Assembly (NCBI GenBank): GCA_964342695.1
Contig: CAYFFV010000001.1
Location: 1-64,000 of the forward strand
Reading direction: 5' to 3'
DNA length: 64,000 nucleotides
Source of the DNA: CAYFFV01 sp964342695
Lineage (GTDB): Bacteria > Acidobacteriota > Vicinamibacteria > Vicinamibacterales > UBA8438
The notes beneath the pieces are model-generated. The model worked only from the letters and a program-made list of their open reading frames with translations, had not been told where the DNA came from and did not search any database. Position numbers and translations under genes: made by a program. Of this stretch, positions 1 through 7,930 are shown one piece after another; the stretch's first letter is position 1; the number at the start of each line of letters is the position of its first letter.

Positions 1-260
1 GATCTATAAAGCGAGGAGGAAAGATATGGGTTCGTATTTTTCCTGATAAACCCATAACCAAGAAACCTCAAGAAGTTCGAATGGGAAAGGGTAAAGGAGC
101 ACCTGAAGAATGGGTGGCAGTTATACGTCCTGGGCGCATCCTTTTTGAGATGGAAGGGGTGAGCGCCGATGTCGCGCAACAGGCGATGCGTTTGGCTGCG
201 GCTAAGCTGCCAATTCAAACAAAGTTTACTACCAGATTTGGTGAGGCAAAGACCGCATGA
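1..260 (+). CDS. rplP: 50S ribosomal protein L16, C-terminal part
   Basis: Only the last 85 or so codons are inside the window; the reading frame is open from base 3 to the TGA at 258-260. The translation contains the L16 pattern of a basic KRGGKIWVRIFPD stretch followed by RMGKGKGAPEEWVAVIRPGR. L16 is a late-assembling 50S protein near the peptidyl-transferase centre and the A-site tRNA. The stop overlaps the start of rpmC as ATGA, so the two are probably translationally coupled. The gene is cut by the window edge, not broken. Confidence 0.96.
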   Translation, partial: SIKRGGKIWVRIFPDKPITKKPQEVRMGKGKGAPEEWVAVIRPGRILFEMEGVSADVAQQAMRLAAAKLPIQTKFTTRFGEAKTA

Positions 261-469
261 AAGACATAAATGAATTGCGGGAATTGGGTAGTGATGATCT
301 AAAACAGCAGATCGATGATTTAGATGATCAGGTTTTCCGTTTACGCATTCAGAAATCTATGGGGCAAACAGAGGCTTCAAATAAGATGAAGGATTTACGT
401 CGAGAACGAGCGCGAGTAAAAACTTTATTGCGAGAAAGAGAATTGGCAGATTCTGCAAGAAGCATCTAG
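257..469 (+). CDS. rpmC: 50S ribosomal protein L29
   Basis: A 70-residue, highly charged helical protein starting MKDINELRELGSDDL, which matches the L29 N-terminus, with the typical QNxxRIRxxRRxxARxxTLLRER-like second half. L29 sits at the exit of the 50S peptide tunnel and helps dock trigger factor and SRP. The start overlaps the rplP stop (ATGA) and rpsQ follows, which is the universal L16-L29-S17 order. Length is normal for the family. Confidence 0.96.
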   Translation: MKDINELRELGSDDLKQQIDDLDDQVFRLRIQKSMGQTEASNKMKDLRRERARVKTLLRERELADSARSI

Positions 470-513
470 TTCTTTTGCTTCAGTGGAGTTTTATTAGTAT
501 CTAGGATTCAGCG

Positions 514-768
514 ATGGCAAAGAAGAGAGAGATAATCGGTTTTGTTGTGCGGGATAAGTTGGACAAGGGTGTTGTTGTGTCTGTTGAGCGAAGGGTTCGT
601 GATGCTGTCTACGGAAAGATCCAGCGGCGAACCACGAACTTTATGGCACATGATGAAGCTAACACGGCAAAAGTTGGTGATCGAGTGGCTATGGTTGAGT
701 CGCGGCCACTGAGTCGGCAGAAGCGCTTTGTAATTAGCCGGGTTGTTGAAAAAGCCCGTATTGTCTGA
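514..768 (+). CDS. rpsQ: 30S ribosomal protein S17
   Basis: 84 residues, an OB-fold protein that binds 16S rRNA early in 30S assembly. The sequence opens MAKKREIIGFVVRDKLDKGVVV and contains the family's GDRVAMVESRPLS motif (usual form GD.V.I.ECRPLSK). It lies 44 bases after rpmC and 15 bases before rplN. The length and context leave little room for another reading. Confidence 0.96.
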   Translation: MAKKREIIGFVVRDKLDKGVVVSVERRVRDAVYGKIQRRTTNFMAHDEANTAKVGDRVAMVESRPLSRQKRFVISRVVEKARIV

Positions 769-783
769 TCGGAAATAAAGATC

Positions 784-1152
784 ATGATCCAGATGCAGTC
801 GGTTTTGGAAGTTGCTGATAATTCAGGAGCTAGAAAGATCGCGGTGATTAACCCTTTAGGGGGAGCCACCGGGCGTTACGCGAGACTCGGCGATCTTGTA
901 ACAGCGTCGGTGAAGGAAGCGACGCCGGCTTCAGGGGTTAAGAAGGGGCAAGTTGTGAGGGCTGTGATTGTGAGAACGCGCAAAGAACAGCGACGTAAAG
1001 ATGGAAGCTATATTAGATTTGATCGTAACGCAGCGGTGCTTGTTAATGAGCAGAATGAGCCAATTGGTACACGCGTTTTTGGTCCAGTGGCTCGTGAGCT
1101 TCGCGAGCGAAAATTTATGAAAATTATTTCGCTGGCGCCTGAGGTTTTGTGA
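784..1152 (+). CDS. rplN: 50S ribosomal protein L14
   Basis: 122 residues, exactly the usual length for L14, a 50S protein that forms an intersubunit bridge and is the docking site of the silencing factor RsfS. It starts MIQMQSVLEVADNSGARKI and carries the RKEQRRKDGSYIRFDRNAAVL signature and a GTRVFGPVARELRER C-terminus. It is the third complete gene of the spc-like block; rplX begins one base after its stop. Confidence 0.97.
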   Translation: MIQMQSVLEVADNSGARKIAVINPLGGATGRYARLGDLVTASVKEATPASGVKKGQVVRAVIVRTRKEQRRKDGSYIRFDRNAAVLVNEQNEPIGTRVFGPVARELRERKFMKIISLAPEVL

Positions 1153-1153
1153 A

Positions 1154-1486
1154 ATGTCAAGATTACAAACTCCTGTAAGAAAAAACGATAACGTCGTTGT
1201 GGTTACAGGGAAAGATCGTGGGAAGCGTGGACGAGTCCTGAGAGTGCTGCCATCTAGGAATCGTTTGGTTATTGAAGGTGTGAACTTGGTAAAGCGTCAC
1301 ACTCGCCCTAACCCCCAGCAGAATATAAAAGGTGGAATTGTTGAACGGGAAGGTTCTTTACATGCGTCAAACGTGCAAATTGTTTGTCCGGAATGCGGTG
1401 CGGCTACAAGAATTGGACATCAGCTTTTAGGAGATGGACGAAAGGTGCGTATATGTAGGAAATGTGACGGGGCGGTGGACAAATGA
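1154..1486 (+). CDS. rplX: 50S ribosomal protein L24, with C-terminal zinc ribbon
   Basis: 110 residues. The N-terminal KOW segment contains NDNVVVVTGKDRGKRGRV, the rRNA-binding L24 motif; L24 initiates 50S assembly. The C-terminal third has two CxxC pairs (C78/C81 and C101/C104), the form that can hold a zinc ion. Start codon ATG at 1154 directly follows the rplN stop, and the stop overlaps the rplE start as ATGA, suggesting translational coupling. Confidence 0.96.
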   Translation: MSRLQTPVRKNDNVVVVTGKDRGKRGRVLRVLPSRNRLVIEGVNLVKRHTRPNPQQNIKGGIVEREGSLHASNVQIVCPECGAATRIGHQLLGDGRKVRICRKCDGAVDK

Positions 1487-2025
1487 GTCGCTTGCGTGAA
1501 CTTTATCAAGACGAAGTTGTGGGTTCTCTTAAAAAAGAATTTGGTTATACCACAATTATGGCCGTCCCAAAGATTGAAAGAGTAGTCGTGAATATGGGAC
1601 TTGGCGAGGCTACTCAAAATTCGAAACTCATTGAAGCTGGTTCTGAAGAGCTTGCAAAAATAACAGGGCAGCGTCCTGTTACTACGCGGGCTCGAAAATC
1701 AATTGCTACATTTAAGTTGAGGCAGGGCATGCCTATTGGTGCGATGGTCACATTGCGCGGTGATCGTATGTATGAGTTTCTTGATCGGTTGATTTCAATT
1801 GCGTTGCCACGTGTTAGAGATTTTAGAGGTATATCTCCCGATGGATTTGATGGACGTGGAAACTATACGTTAGGTCTTCGAGATCAATTGATCTTTTTGG
1901 AAATCGACTATATGCAGGTCGATCAATCTCGAGGAATGAATATTTCAGTTGTAACTACTGCAAAAACTGATAATGAGGGACGTCGGTTGTTGCAGTTGTT
2001 GGGGATGCCTTTTAGAACTAATTAA
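1483..2025 (+). CDS. rplE: 50S ribosomal protein L5
   Basis: 180 residues, the normal length of L5, which binds 5S rRNA and contacts the P-site tRNA. It shows the family's PKIERVVVNMGLGEA motif near residue 30, GQRPVTTRARKSIATFKLRQGMPIG in the middle and a FRGISPDGFDGRGNYTLGLRDQ loop. It overlaps rplX by four bases. rpsN follows after about 40 bases. Confidence 0.97.
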   Translation: MSRLRELYQDEVVGSLKKEFGYTTIMAVPKIERVVVNMGLGEATQNSKLIEAGSEELAKITGQRPVTTRARKSIATFKLRQGMPIGAMVTLRGDRMYEFLDRLISIALPRVRDFRGISPDGFDGRGNYTLGLRDQLIFLEIDYMQVDQSRGMNISVVTTAKTDNEGRRLLQLLGMPFRTN

Positions 2026-2064
2026 TTAAGCGCCAGGAAAATGGACGCATGGTGGTGAGCGCCA

Positions 2065-2250
2065 ATGTCGACTATTGCAAAGAGAGTTAAGGAATTAAAG
2101 AGACCAAAATATAAAGTTCGGCTTCGTAATCGCTGCCGGGTGTGTGGTAGACCGCGAGGTTACTTGAGAAAGTTTGCGCTCTGCCGGTTGTGTTTTCGAA
2201 AGCTTGCACTTCAGGGAGATGTGGCTGGTGTCACAAAAAGTAGTTGGTAG
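2065..2250 (+). CDS. rpsN: 30S ribosomal protein S14, short zinc-binding form (type Z)
   Basis: 61 residues, the short S14 form. Cysteines at 24, 27, 40 and 43 form the zinc-ribbon ligand set, within RNRCRVCGRPRGYLRKFALC. S14 binds the 3' domain of 16S rRNA in the head of the 30S subunit. The long cysteine-free form (about 100 residues) used by many proteobacteria is not what is encoded here. The N-terminus has three or four extra residues compared with the shortest type Z proteins. Confidence 0.95.
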   Translation: MSTIAKRVKELKRPKYKVRLRNRCRVCGRPRGYLRKFALCRLCFRKLALQGDVAGVTKSSW

Positions 2251-2348
2251 TGTTTTCTGCTTGTGCTTTTAGAGAAAAAATGTTGTTGCGTTTATTTAGA
2301 CTAGCGGAGAGTTGGATAAGTCGTAGAAATGAAAGAGGTTGAGGTTTC

Positions 2349-2759
2349 ATGCCTGATCAGATTGCTGACATGCTGACGAGGATTCGAAATGCTACATCTG
2401 GGTATCAGCCCCGTGTAGATGTTCCGCAGTCAAGGCTTAAGCTTGAGATTGCACGGATTCTGCAAAGTGAAGGGTATGTTCATAGTTTTAAGGTTGTCGA
2501 AGTTAAGGTGCGTCGTGGTATACAGCCGCAAAAGATGCTTCGGATTTTCTTGAAATACGGCCCAAGAGGACAGAGGGTTCTAACCGGTTTGGAGCGTGTG
2601 AGTCGTCCAGGACGTCGTGTTTACTTTGGGCGCGACGAGACACCCCCTGTTTTAGCAGGTCTTGGCACCAGTATTCTTACCACCTCTCAAGGTGTGATGA
2701 CGGGGCGTGACGCAGAGAAGGCTGGAGTTGGTGGAGAGGTATTGTGTAATGTTTGGTAA
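2349..2759 (+). CDS. rpsH: 30S ribosomal protein S8
   Basis: 136 residues. The sequence opens MPDQIADMLTRIRNA, matching the S8 start DPIADMLTRIRNA, and ends with GLGTSILTTSQGVMTGRDAEKAGVGGEVLCNVW, the family's highly conserved C-terminus. S8 is a primary 16S rRNA binder and, in E. coli, the feedback repressor of the spc operon; whether it regulates here cannot be seen. About 98 bases separate it from rpsN, the widest gap in this block. In that gap I see only an AT-rich leader and an AGAGGTTGAGG ribosome-binding region. Confidence 0.96.
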   Translation: MPDQIADMLTRIRNATSGYQPRVDVPQSRLKLEIARILQSEGYVHSFKVVEVKVRRGIQPQKMLRIFLKYGPRGQRVLTGLERVSRPGRRVYFGRDETPPVLAGLGTSILTTSQGVMTGRDAEKAGVGGEVLCNVW

Positions 2760-2785
2760 TTTTCAATGCTAATTATGGTGTGGTT

Positions 2786-3322
2786 ATGTCGCGTATAGGT
2801 AAGAAGCCGATTCCGATTCCGAGCGGTGTTACCGTAGATCTGTCTGATGGCGTGATTGAGGTTAAAGGACCGAAGGGGATTATTCGGCAGCCCATCCCGC
2901 CTGGAATCCGCTTTGAATTATCTGATGCAAATCTTCTGGCTCAGCCGGTAAGAGAAGATCGTTCTTTAGCCAAGTTTCACGGTTTGGCAAGAAGTTTGGC
3001 GGCGAATGCTGTTCATGGTGTTACTGAAGGATTTGTTAAAGAACTTGATATTGTTGGAATTGGTTATCGAGCAGAAGTTTCAGGCTCTCAGGTGGTTTTT
3101 TCACTTGGGTATTCTCATCCTATCGTCTTTCCTGTTCCAGATGACATTAAGGTTGCCGTTGATAAGCAGAATCATATAACTGTGTCTGGGATTGATCGGC
3201 AACGTGTAGGGCAAATCGCTGCTGATATTCGTTCACTAAGAAAACCAGATCCCTACAAACAAAAAGGGGTCCGGTATACAGGTGAGAAGCTAAAGAAAAA
3301 AGTTGGTAAGACCGGAGCGTAA
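2786..3322 (+). CDS. rplF: 50S ribosomal protein L6
   Basis: 178 residues from the ATG at 2786, giving MSRIGKKPIPIPSGVTV, the standard L6 N-terminus. An in-frame ATG at 2753 would add eleven residues unlike the family and overlap rpsH, so I reject it. Two L6 repeats are visible, and the second ends with DPYKQKGVRYTGEKLKKKVGK, the rRNA-binding signature. L6 lies near the GTPase centre of the 50S subunit. Confidence 0.95.
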   Translation: MSRIGKKPIPIPSGVTVDLSDGVIEVKGPKGIIRQPIPPGIRFELSDANLLAQPVREDRSLAKFHGLARSLAANAVHGVTEGFVKELDIVGIGYRAEVSGSQVVFSLGYSHPIVFPVPDDIKVAVDKQNHITVSGIDRQRVGQIAADIRSLRKPDPYKQKGVRYTGEKLKKKVGKTGA

Positions 3323-3325
3323 CAT

Positions 3326-3700
3326 ATGAAGGTCAAGACAAAGAAAGATCGACGTTATCGTATTAAGTTAAGACTGCGCAAGCGAGTAAATGGAACGGCA
3401 GAACGTCCCCGTTTGGCGGTTTCGAGGAGTCTTTCGAATATATCAGTTCAATTGATTGACGACCAGGCTGGTCGAACCGTTGCATCAGCTTCAAGTCAAG
3501 AGGAAAAGGTGCGTCAGTGTTTTGAAGATGGCGCTCGTGGTGGAAATATAGCTGGAGCTAAGGTTGTTGGAAAGATGGCGGCTGAAAGATTAATCGATCA
3601 AGGACTTAAGCGAATAGTTTTTGATCGTGGCGGTCGTTTATATCATGGACGTGTTCGCAGTGTAGCCGAGGCCGCTCGTGAGGCTGGGTTGGAGTTTTAG
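3326..3700 (+). CDS. rplR: 50S ribosomal protein L18
   Basis: 124 residues. It has the L18 pattern: a basic N-terminus (RRYRIKLRLRKRVNGTAERPRLAVSRS), a central strand region SNISVQLIDDQAGRTVASASS, and a C-terminus FDRGGRLYHGRVRSVAEAAREAGLEF. L18 delivers 5S rRNA to the central protuberance together with L5. It is three bases downstream of rplF and two bases before rpsE. Confidence 0.96.
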   Translation: MKVKTKKDRRYRIKLRLRKRVNGTAERPRLAVSRSLSNISVQLIDDQAGRTVASASSQEEKVRQCFEDGARGGNIAGAKVVGKMAAERLIDQGLKRIVFDRGGRLYHGRVRSVAEAAREAGLEF

Positions 3701-3702
3701 AT

Positions 3703-4281
3703 ATGAGAAAGTCCCGACCTAAGATTGATCCCGCGATGCTCGACCTTAAAGACACGGTTGTTTCCATTAATCGTGTTACAAAGGTTGTTAAAGGTGGGAA
3801 AAACTTAAGTTTTAGTGCACTTGTTGTTGTTGGTGATGGACTTGGACATGTAGGTTTTGCTATCGGTAAGGCCAAGGAAGTTCCATCGGCTATAAAAAAG
3901 GGAATTGAATCTGCTAAGAAGGCCTTGGTAAAGGTCCCGCTGCAAGGTTCTACGATTCCTCATTCTATAGTGGGACGTTTCGGTGCAGGTAGCGTTCTTC
4001 TAAAACCTGCGCCGGAGGGAACAGGAATCATTGCTGGTGGTGCAGTTCGTGCTGTTGTTGAATCTGCTGGGATACATAACATTCTCACTAAATCCCTTGG
4101 TTCAGACAATCCCCAAAACGTTGTAAGAGCAACCTTTACAGGGCTCTCTGAACTTAAAGATCCAACCGAGGTCGCTCAGTTGCGAGGAATAGAGCTTGAT
4201 TTGTCAGCGCCAGATCCTGTGGAGACAGCTGAATCTCAGCCAGAAACAGTTGTTGCAAGCCAGGAGACAGATAATTCATGA
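3703..4281 (+). CDS. rpsE: 30S ribosomal protein S5
   Basis: 192 residues. The double-stranded-RNA-binding-like N-terminal domain (VVSINRVTKVVKGGKNLSFSALVVVGD) is followed by the C-terminal domain with GTGIIAGGAVRAVVESAGIHNILTKSLGS, both diagnostic of S5. S5 acts in decoding accuracy on the 30S subunit. The final 25 or so residues are an acidic, glutamate- and glutamine-rich tail longer than in E. coli S5 (167 residues). The stop overlaps the rpmD start (ATGA). Confidence 0.96.
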   Translation: MRKSRPKIDPAMLDLKDTVVSINRVTKVVKGGKNLSFSALVVVGDGLGHVGFAIGKAKEVPSAIKKGIESAKKALVKVPLQGSTIPHSIVGRFGAGSVLLKPAPEGTGIIAGGAVRAVVESAGIHNILTKSLGSDNPQNVVRATFTGLSELKDPTEVAQLRGIELDLSAPDPVETAESQPETVVASQETDNS

Positions 4282-4478
4282 GACGTGGTAAAAGAAATGA
4301 GACAGCGGACAGAGTACAAATTACTCTTGTGCGGAGTCCCATTGGATACAACAAACGGCAACGGCTTGTTGTGCAAGGTCTAGGGCTTCGACGGATTGGT
4401 CACTCAATTGAGGTGGTTGATAATCCCTCGGTTCGTGGAATGATTCACAAGGTTCGACATCTTGTCAAGATTGGGTAA
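4278..4478 (+). CDS. rpmD: 50S ribosomal protein L30
   Basis: 66 residues, the normal L30 length or slightly above. The core VQITLVRSPIGYNKRQRLVVQGLGLRRIGHSIEVVDNPSVRGMIHKVRHLVKI matches the bacterial L30 pattern from end to end. The start overlaps the rpsE stop by four bases. Position between rpsE and rplO is the canonical one. Confidence 0.95.
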   Translation: MRRGKRNETADRVQITLVRSPIGYNKRQRLVVQGLGLRRIGHSIEVVDNPSVRGMIHKVRHLVKIG

Positions 4479-4485
4479 ATAGATC

Positions 4486-4947
4486 ATGGATCTGAGTAAT
4501 TTGCATCCTCCTGAAGGATCGAGGAGGAATAAAAAGCGAATTGGACGCGGCGAAGGTTCTGGAACTGGCGTGACAGCCGGGCGTGGGCACAAGGGACAAC
4601 AATCGCGCTCTGGTTATAGTCGTAAAAGGGGTTTTGAAGGTGGACAGATGCCTCTTAATCGGCGGCTTCCAAAACGCGGTTTTCATAATCCTTTTCGTGT
4701 GGAATATGCGGTTGTTAACCTTGACACATTGGCTGAACGGTTTGAAGAGGGAATTGAAGTAACACCGGAATTGCTTCGTGAGTGCGGTGTTGTGCGACAG
4801 TCACGTGTACTTATAAAAATTTTGGCGCGCGGTAAAATGTCGAAGCAATTAACTGTCAAGGCGCATCGTTTTAGTGCTAAGGCTATGCAGGCTATTACCG
4901 ATGCTGGGGGGCAGTGTGAATTAATCTCAGCGACTTCTCGGAAGTAA
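4486..4947 (+). CDS. rplO: 50S ribosomal protein L15
   Basis: 153 residues. The glycine- and arginine-rich N-terminal half (RIGRGEGSGTGVTAGRGHKGQQSR followed by RKRGFEGGQMPLNRRLPKRGF) is the L15 hallmark, and the C-terminal half has the usual alpha/beta core ending in a helix that precedes GGQCELI. L15 is a late 50S assembly protein. It is followed directly by secY, as in nearly all bacteria. Confidence 0.96.
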   Translation: MDLSNLHPPEGSRRNKKRIGRGEGSGTGVTAGRGHKGQQSRSGYSRKRGFEGGQMPLNRRLPKRGFHNPFRVEYAVVNLDTLAERFEEGIEVTPELLRECGVVRQSRVLIKILARGKMSKQLTVKAHRFSAKAMQAITDAGGQCELISATSRK

Positions 4948-4955
4948 TCTTGCTC

Positions 4956-6344
4956 ATGTTTGAAAATTTGAAAAATATTATTGCGATATCAGACCTAAGA
5001 GGAAGAGTTTTGTTCACTCTTTCTATACTGCTGATCTATCGTGTCGGTAGTCATATTCCCACGCCTGGCGTTAACACGGAGGCTCTCGCTCTCCTCGCCG
5101 AGCAGGCGGCAGGCACTATGTTCGGGATGTATGACATGTTTTCTGGTGGGAACTTGTCTCAGGTAACGATCTTTGCGTTAGGTATCATGCCATACATTAG
5201 CGCATCAATCATACTTCAGTTGTTGACTGTGGTATGGCCATACCTGGAAAGATTGTCGAAGGAAGGTGAACTGGGACGACGGAAGATCACTCAGTACACA
5301 CGTTACGGAACGATTGTTTTGTGTGTAGTGCAGGCGATGGCGATTGCTATTTTTTTAGAACGCCAAACGAATATTGCAGGCGGACTTCCACTCGTTTATT
5401 CACCTGGGTGGACGTTTCGTTTAATGACAGTGTTGACGCTTACAACGGGTACAGCATTCATCATGTGGTTAGGTGAGCAGATTACCGAGCGTGGCATTGG
5501 GAACGGAATGTCGTTAATTATATTTGCAGGTATTGTTGTTGGTCTTCCTGCAGCAGTTTTGACGACAGTTGATCAAATGCGTACAGGCCAGATGGGCCTT
5601 ATTCGTGTGCTTCTGTTGTTGGCGGTAATGGTGCTCGTTATCGCAGCGGTTGTTTTTATTGAACGAGGGCATCGCCGTGTCACCGTACAGTATGCCAAAA
5701 GAGTTGTCGGTAGGCGTATGTACGGTGGTTCTAGCACTCACATACCCCTGAAGGTGAATACAGGTGGTGTAATTCCTGTTATTTTTGCTTCTTCGATAAT
5801 TGCGTTTCCTGCCACGATTGCTACGGCGTTACCGGCTGGTGGTTGGGGTCAAGCAATTTCCGATCAACTCCGTAATGGGATGCCTCTGTACTACCTCTTA
5901 TATATTGCCGGCATCATATTTTTTGCATATTTTTACACGGCGATCATCTTTAACCCCGATGACGTTGCGGAAAATATGAGAAAACACGGCGGTTTTATTC
6001 CTGGAATACGACCTGGAAAACGAACTGCTGAACATATTGACACTATCCTTACGCGCATTACTTTAGTTGGTTCTATTTATCTTGCTTTAGTGGCTGTTTT
6101 ACCGGATTTGTTAATAGCCGGATTCAGAGCGGATGCTGTTCCATTTATTGGGGATCAACTTGATATGTTGTTACCCAGTTTTATTACTGATGGAATGGGC
6201 GTAACGTTTTATTTTGGTGGAACTTCATTGTTAATTATCGTTGGTGTCTCAATGGATACAGTTCAGCAGGTGGAGTCACAGTTAATTATGCGGCATTACG
6301 ATGGATTTATGAAGAAAACGAGAATCAAGGGACGGCGAGGTTAG
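4956..6344 (+). CDS. secY: Preprotein translocase subunit SecY
   Basis: 462 residues from ATG 4956; a TTG six bases upstream (4950) is also in frame and has a better-spaced GGAAG, so the exact start is open. SecY is the ten-helix membrane channel of the Sec translocon. Visible signatures are VGSHIPTPGVN after helix 1, a plug region MFGMYDMFSGGNLSQVTIFALGIMPYISASIILQLL, GIGNGMSLIIFAGI, and the cytosolic loop GFIPGIRPGKRTAEHID that contacts the ribosome and SecA. It is encoded in the ribosomal operon between rplO and adk, so channel supply is tied to ribosome supply. Confidence 0.97.
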   Translation: MFENLKNIIAISDLRGRVLFTLSILLIYRVGSHIPTPGVNTEALALLAEQAAGTMFGMYDMFSGGNLSQVTIFALGIMPYISASIILQLLTVVWPYLERLSKEGELGRRKITQYTRYGTIVLCVVQAMAIAIFLERQTNIAGGLPLVYSPGWTFRLMTVLTLTTGTAFIMWLGEQITERGIGNGMSLIIFAGIVVGLPAAVLTTVDQMRTGQMGLIRVLLLLAVMVLVIAAVVFIERGHRRVTVQYAKRVVGRRMYGGSSTHIPLKVNTGGVIPVIFASSIIAFPATIATALPAGGWGQAISDQLRNGMPLYYLLYIAGIIFFAYFYTAIIFNPDDVAENMRKHGGFIPGIRPGKRTAEHIDTILTRITLVGSIYLALVAVLPDLLIAGFRADAVPFIGDQLDMLLPSFITDGMGVTFYFGGTSLLIIVGVSMDTVQQVESQLIMRHYDGFMKKTRIKGRRG

Positions 6345-6360
6345 ATTTTAGGTAGCAAAT

Positions 6361-6960
6361 ATGGAAATGAATTTGGTTATGTTCGGGCCGCCTGGCGCGG
6401 GAAAGGGTACTCAAGCTACCCGGCTTAGTGAAATTTATGGTATTCCACAAATTTCGACGGGTGGGATACTCCGCGAGGCAGTCGAAGCCGGTACAGACCT
6501 TGGTCTAAAGGCTAAGGTCGTGATGGAAAAAGGTGAACTGGTTAGCGACGAACTGATTGTGGGAATTGTAAAGGAGCGATTGGCGCAAGATGATTCCAAA
6601 AGTGGTTTTATTCTTGATGGTTTCCCAAGAACTGTGGCGCAGGCAGTAGCTCTGGATAGTATTTTACTTAATAGGGCGTCTTTACTTGTTATTGAACTTG
6701 ATGTTTCTGATGAGGTGTTGGTCGGAAGACTTTCCCGGCGTGCTGAATTAGAAAACAGGAGCGATGATCGAGAAGAGGTTGTTAGAGAACGGTTGAGAGT
6801 GTACCAAGAGCAGACGCAACCTCTTGTTGCGTTTTATCAAGATCGACCTACTTTTCGAAAGGTTAATGGCGATCAATTGCCTGAAGAAGTCCAAAATGCA
6901 CTAGAAAAAGCTATTAGCGATTTAGTTGAAGTGCATTCAAGTTTGGAGTCATTAAATTAG
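6361..6960 (+). CDS. adk: Adenylate kinase, short-LID form
   Basis: 199 residues. Adenylate kinase interconverts AMP and ATP with two ADP in the cytosol. The P-loop GPPGAGKGTQ lies at residues 9-18, and the NMP-binding part (ISTGGILREAVEAGTDLG) and GFILDGFPRT are standard. The LID between RLSRRAE and SDDREEVVRERL is only a few residues instead of the roughly 30-residue LID (sometimes zinc-binding) of the E. coli/Bacillus long forms. The secY-adk-map order is classical, which supports adk over UMP/CMP kinase, another short-LID relative. Confidence 0.93.
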   Translation: MEMNLVMFGPPGAGKGTQATRLSEIYGIPQISTGGILREAVEAGTDLGLKAKVVMEKGELVSDELIVGIVKERLAQDDSKSGFILDGFPRTVAQAVALDSILLNRASLLVIELDVSDEVLVGRLSRRAELENRSDDREEVVRERLRVYQEQTQPLVAFYQDRPTFRKVNGDQLPEEVQNALEKAISDLVEVHSSLESLN

Positions 6961-6978
6961 TGGTACAGGAAAACCGAT

Positions 6979-7761
6979 ATGGTCATTTGTAAATCACTAG
7001 ACGAAATTCAAAAAATGCGTGCTGCAAATGGATTGGTTGCTGATGTACTGACGAATTTAAAGAATCTGGTTCGGCCTGGAATCACTACGAAGTATCTTGA
7101 TGAGGTTGCCGAAAAAAAGATACGAGATTCCGGTGCGATTCCGGCGTTTAAAGGCTATCACGGATATCCTTCGACGCTCTGTGCATCTATTAATGATGCT
7201 GTTGTACACGGGATTCCCTCTAAGGAGGAACTTAAGGAGGGAGACATTGTTTCTTTAGATGTGGGAGTGGTCATGGATGGCTATTATGGAGATTCTGCAG
7301 TGACAATAGGAGTTGGCAAGATCTCAGATTCTGCGGATTTGTTGCTAAGAATTACTAGAGAATCCCTAGAAAGAGCCATAAGTTCTGTTAAGGTTGGCGG
7401 CTACGTGTCTGACTTGGGCTATGCGGTTCAGAGCCATGTTGAAAAGCATGGTTTTTCTGTGGTTCGGGAGTTTGTTGGACATGGTATTGGAACGAATTTG
7501 CACGAGGATCCACAGATTCCAAATTATGGTAAACCAGGCTATGGAACAGTTCTGCAGTCAGGTATGGTTTTAGCTATTGAACCTATGGTCAACATTGGAA
7601 AACCTGAGGTTCAGGTGTTGGACGATGGCTGGACAGCTGTGACGCTGGATGGTGGGTTATCAGCACATTTTGAGCATTCCGTTGCGGTTCTTGAAGATGG
7701 ACCGGTTGTGTTGAGCCTCCCCACTGAAGATAATTTTTCAGCGCAGACACGGGCGAGTTAA
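6979..7761 (+). CDS. map: Methionine aminopeptidase, type I
   Basis: 260 residues. It removes the initiator methionine from nascent proteins, using two metal ions. The pita-bread fold residues are visible: H in KGYHGYPSTLCASINDAVVHGIP, the two metal aspartates in SLDVGVVMDGYYGDSAVT, H in FVGHGIGTNLHEDPQIPNYG, E in AIEPMVNIG and the last glutamate in SAHFEHSVAV. No N-terminal zinc-finger extension is present. In many bacteria infA follows map; here rpmJ follows after only 49 bases. Confidence 0.96.
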   Translation: MVICKSLDEIQKMRAANGLVADVLTNLKNLVRPGITTKYLDEVAEKKIRDSGAIPAFKGYHGYPSTLCASINDAVVHGIPSKEELKEGDIVSLDVGVVMDGYYGDSAVTIGVGKISDSADLLLRITRESLERAISSVKVGGYVSDLGYAVQSHVEKHGFSVVREFVGHGIGTNLHEDPQIPNYGKPGYGTVLQSGMVLAIEPMVNIGKPEVQVLDDGWTAVTLDGGLSAHFEHSVAVLEDGPVVLSLPTEDNFSAQTRAS

Positions 7762-7810
7762 TATTTTATTCTAATGATTTTTGAGTAGAGATTATATTTG
7801 AGGAGCGAAT

Positions 7811-7924
7811 ATGAAGGTTCGAGCATCTGTTCGTAAAATTTGTGACAAGTGCAAAATAATTCGTAGGCGTGGTGTTGTGCGGGTACTGTGTAGTAACCCA
7901 AAGCATAAGCAGCGACAAGGATAG
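7811..7924 (+). CDS. rpmJ: 50S ribosomal protein L36, zinc-binding form
   Basis: A 37-residue gene beginning MKVRASVRKICDKCK and ending in NPKHKQRQG. C11, C14, C27 and H32 are the zinc ligands of the C+ form of L36. L36 is a small 50S protein near the peptidyl-transferase centre. A good ribosome-binding site (AGGAG) lies seven bases before the ATG. It lies six bases before rpsM, at the normal start of the alpha operon. Confidence 0.96.
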   Translation: MKVRASVRKICDKCKIIRRRGVVRVLCSNPKHKQRQG

Positions 7925-7930
7925 AAAAAA

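Noticed and set aside
2753..2785. Upstream ATG extending rplF by eleven residues
   Set aside because: The extra residues do not match L6 and the family start MSRIGKKPI lies at 2786.
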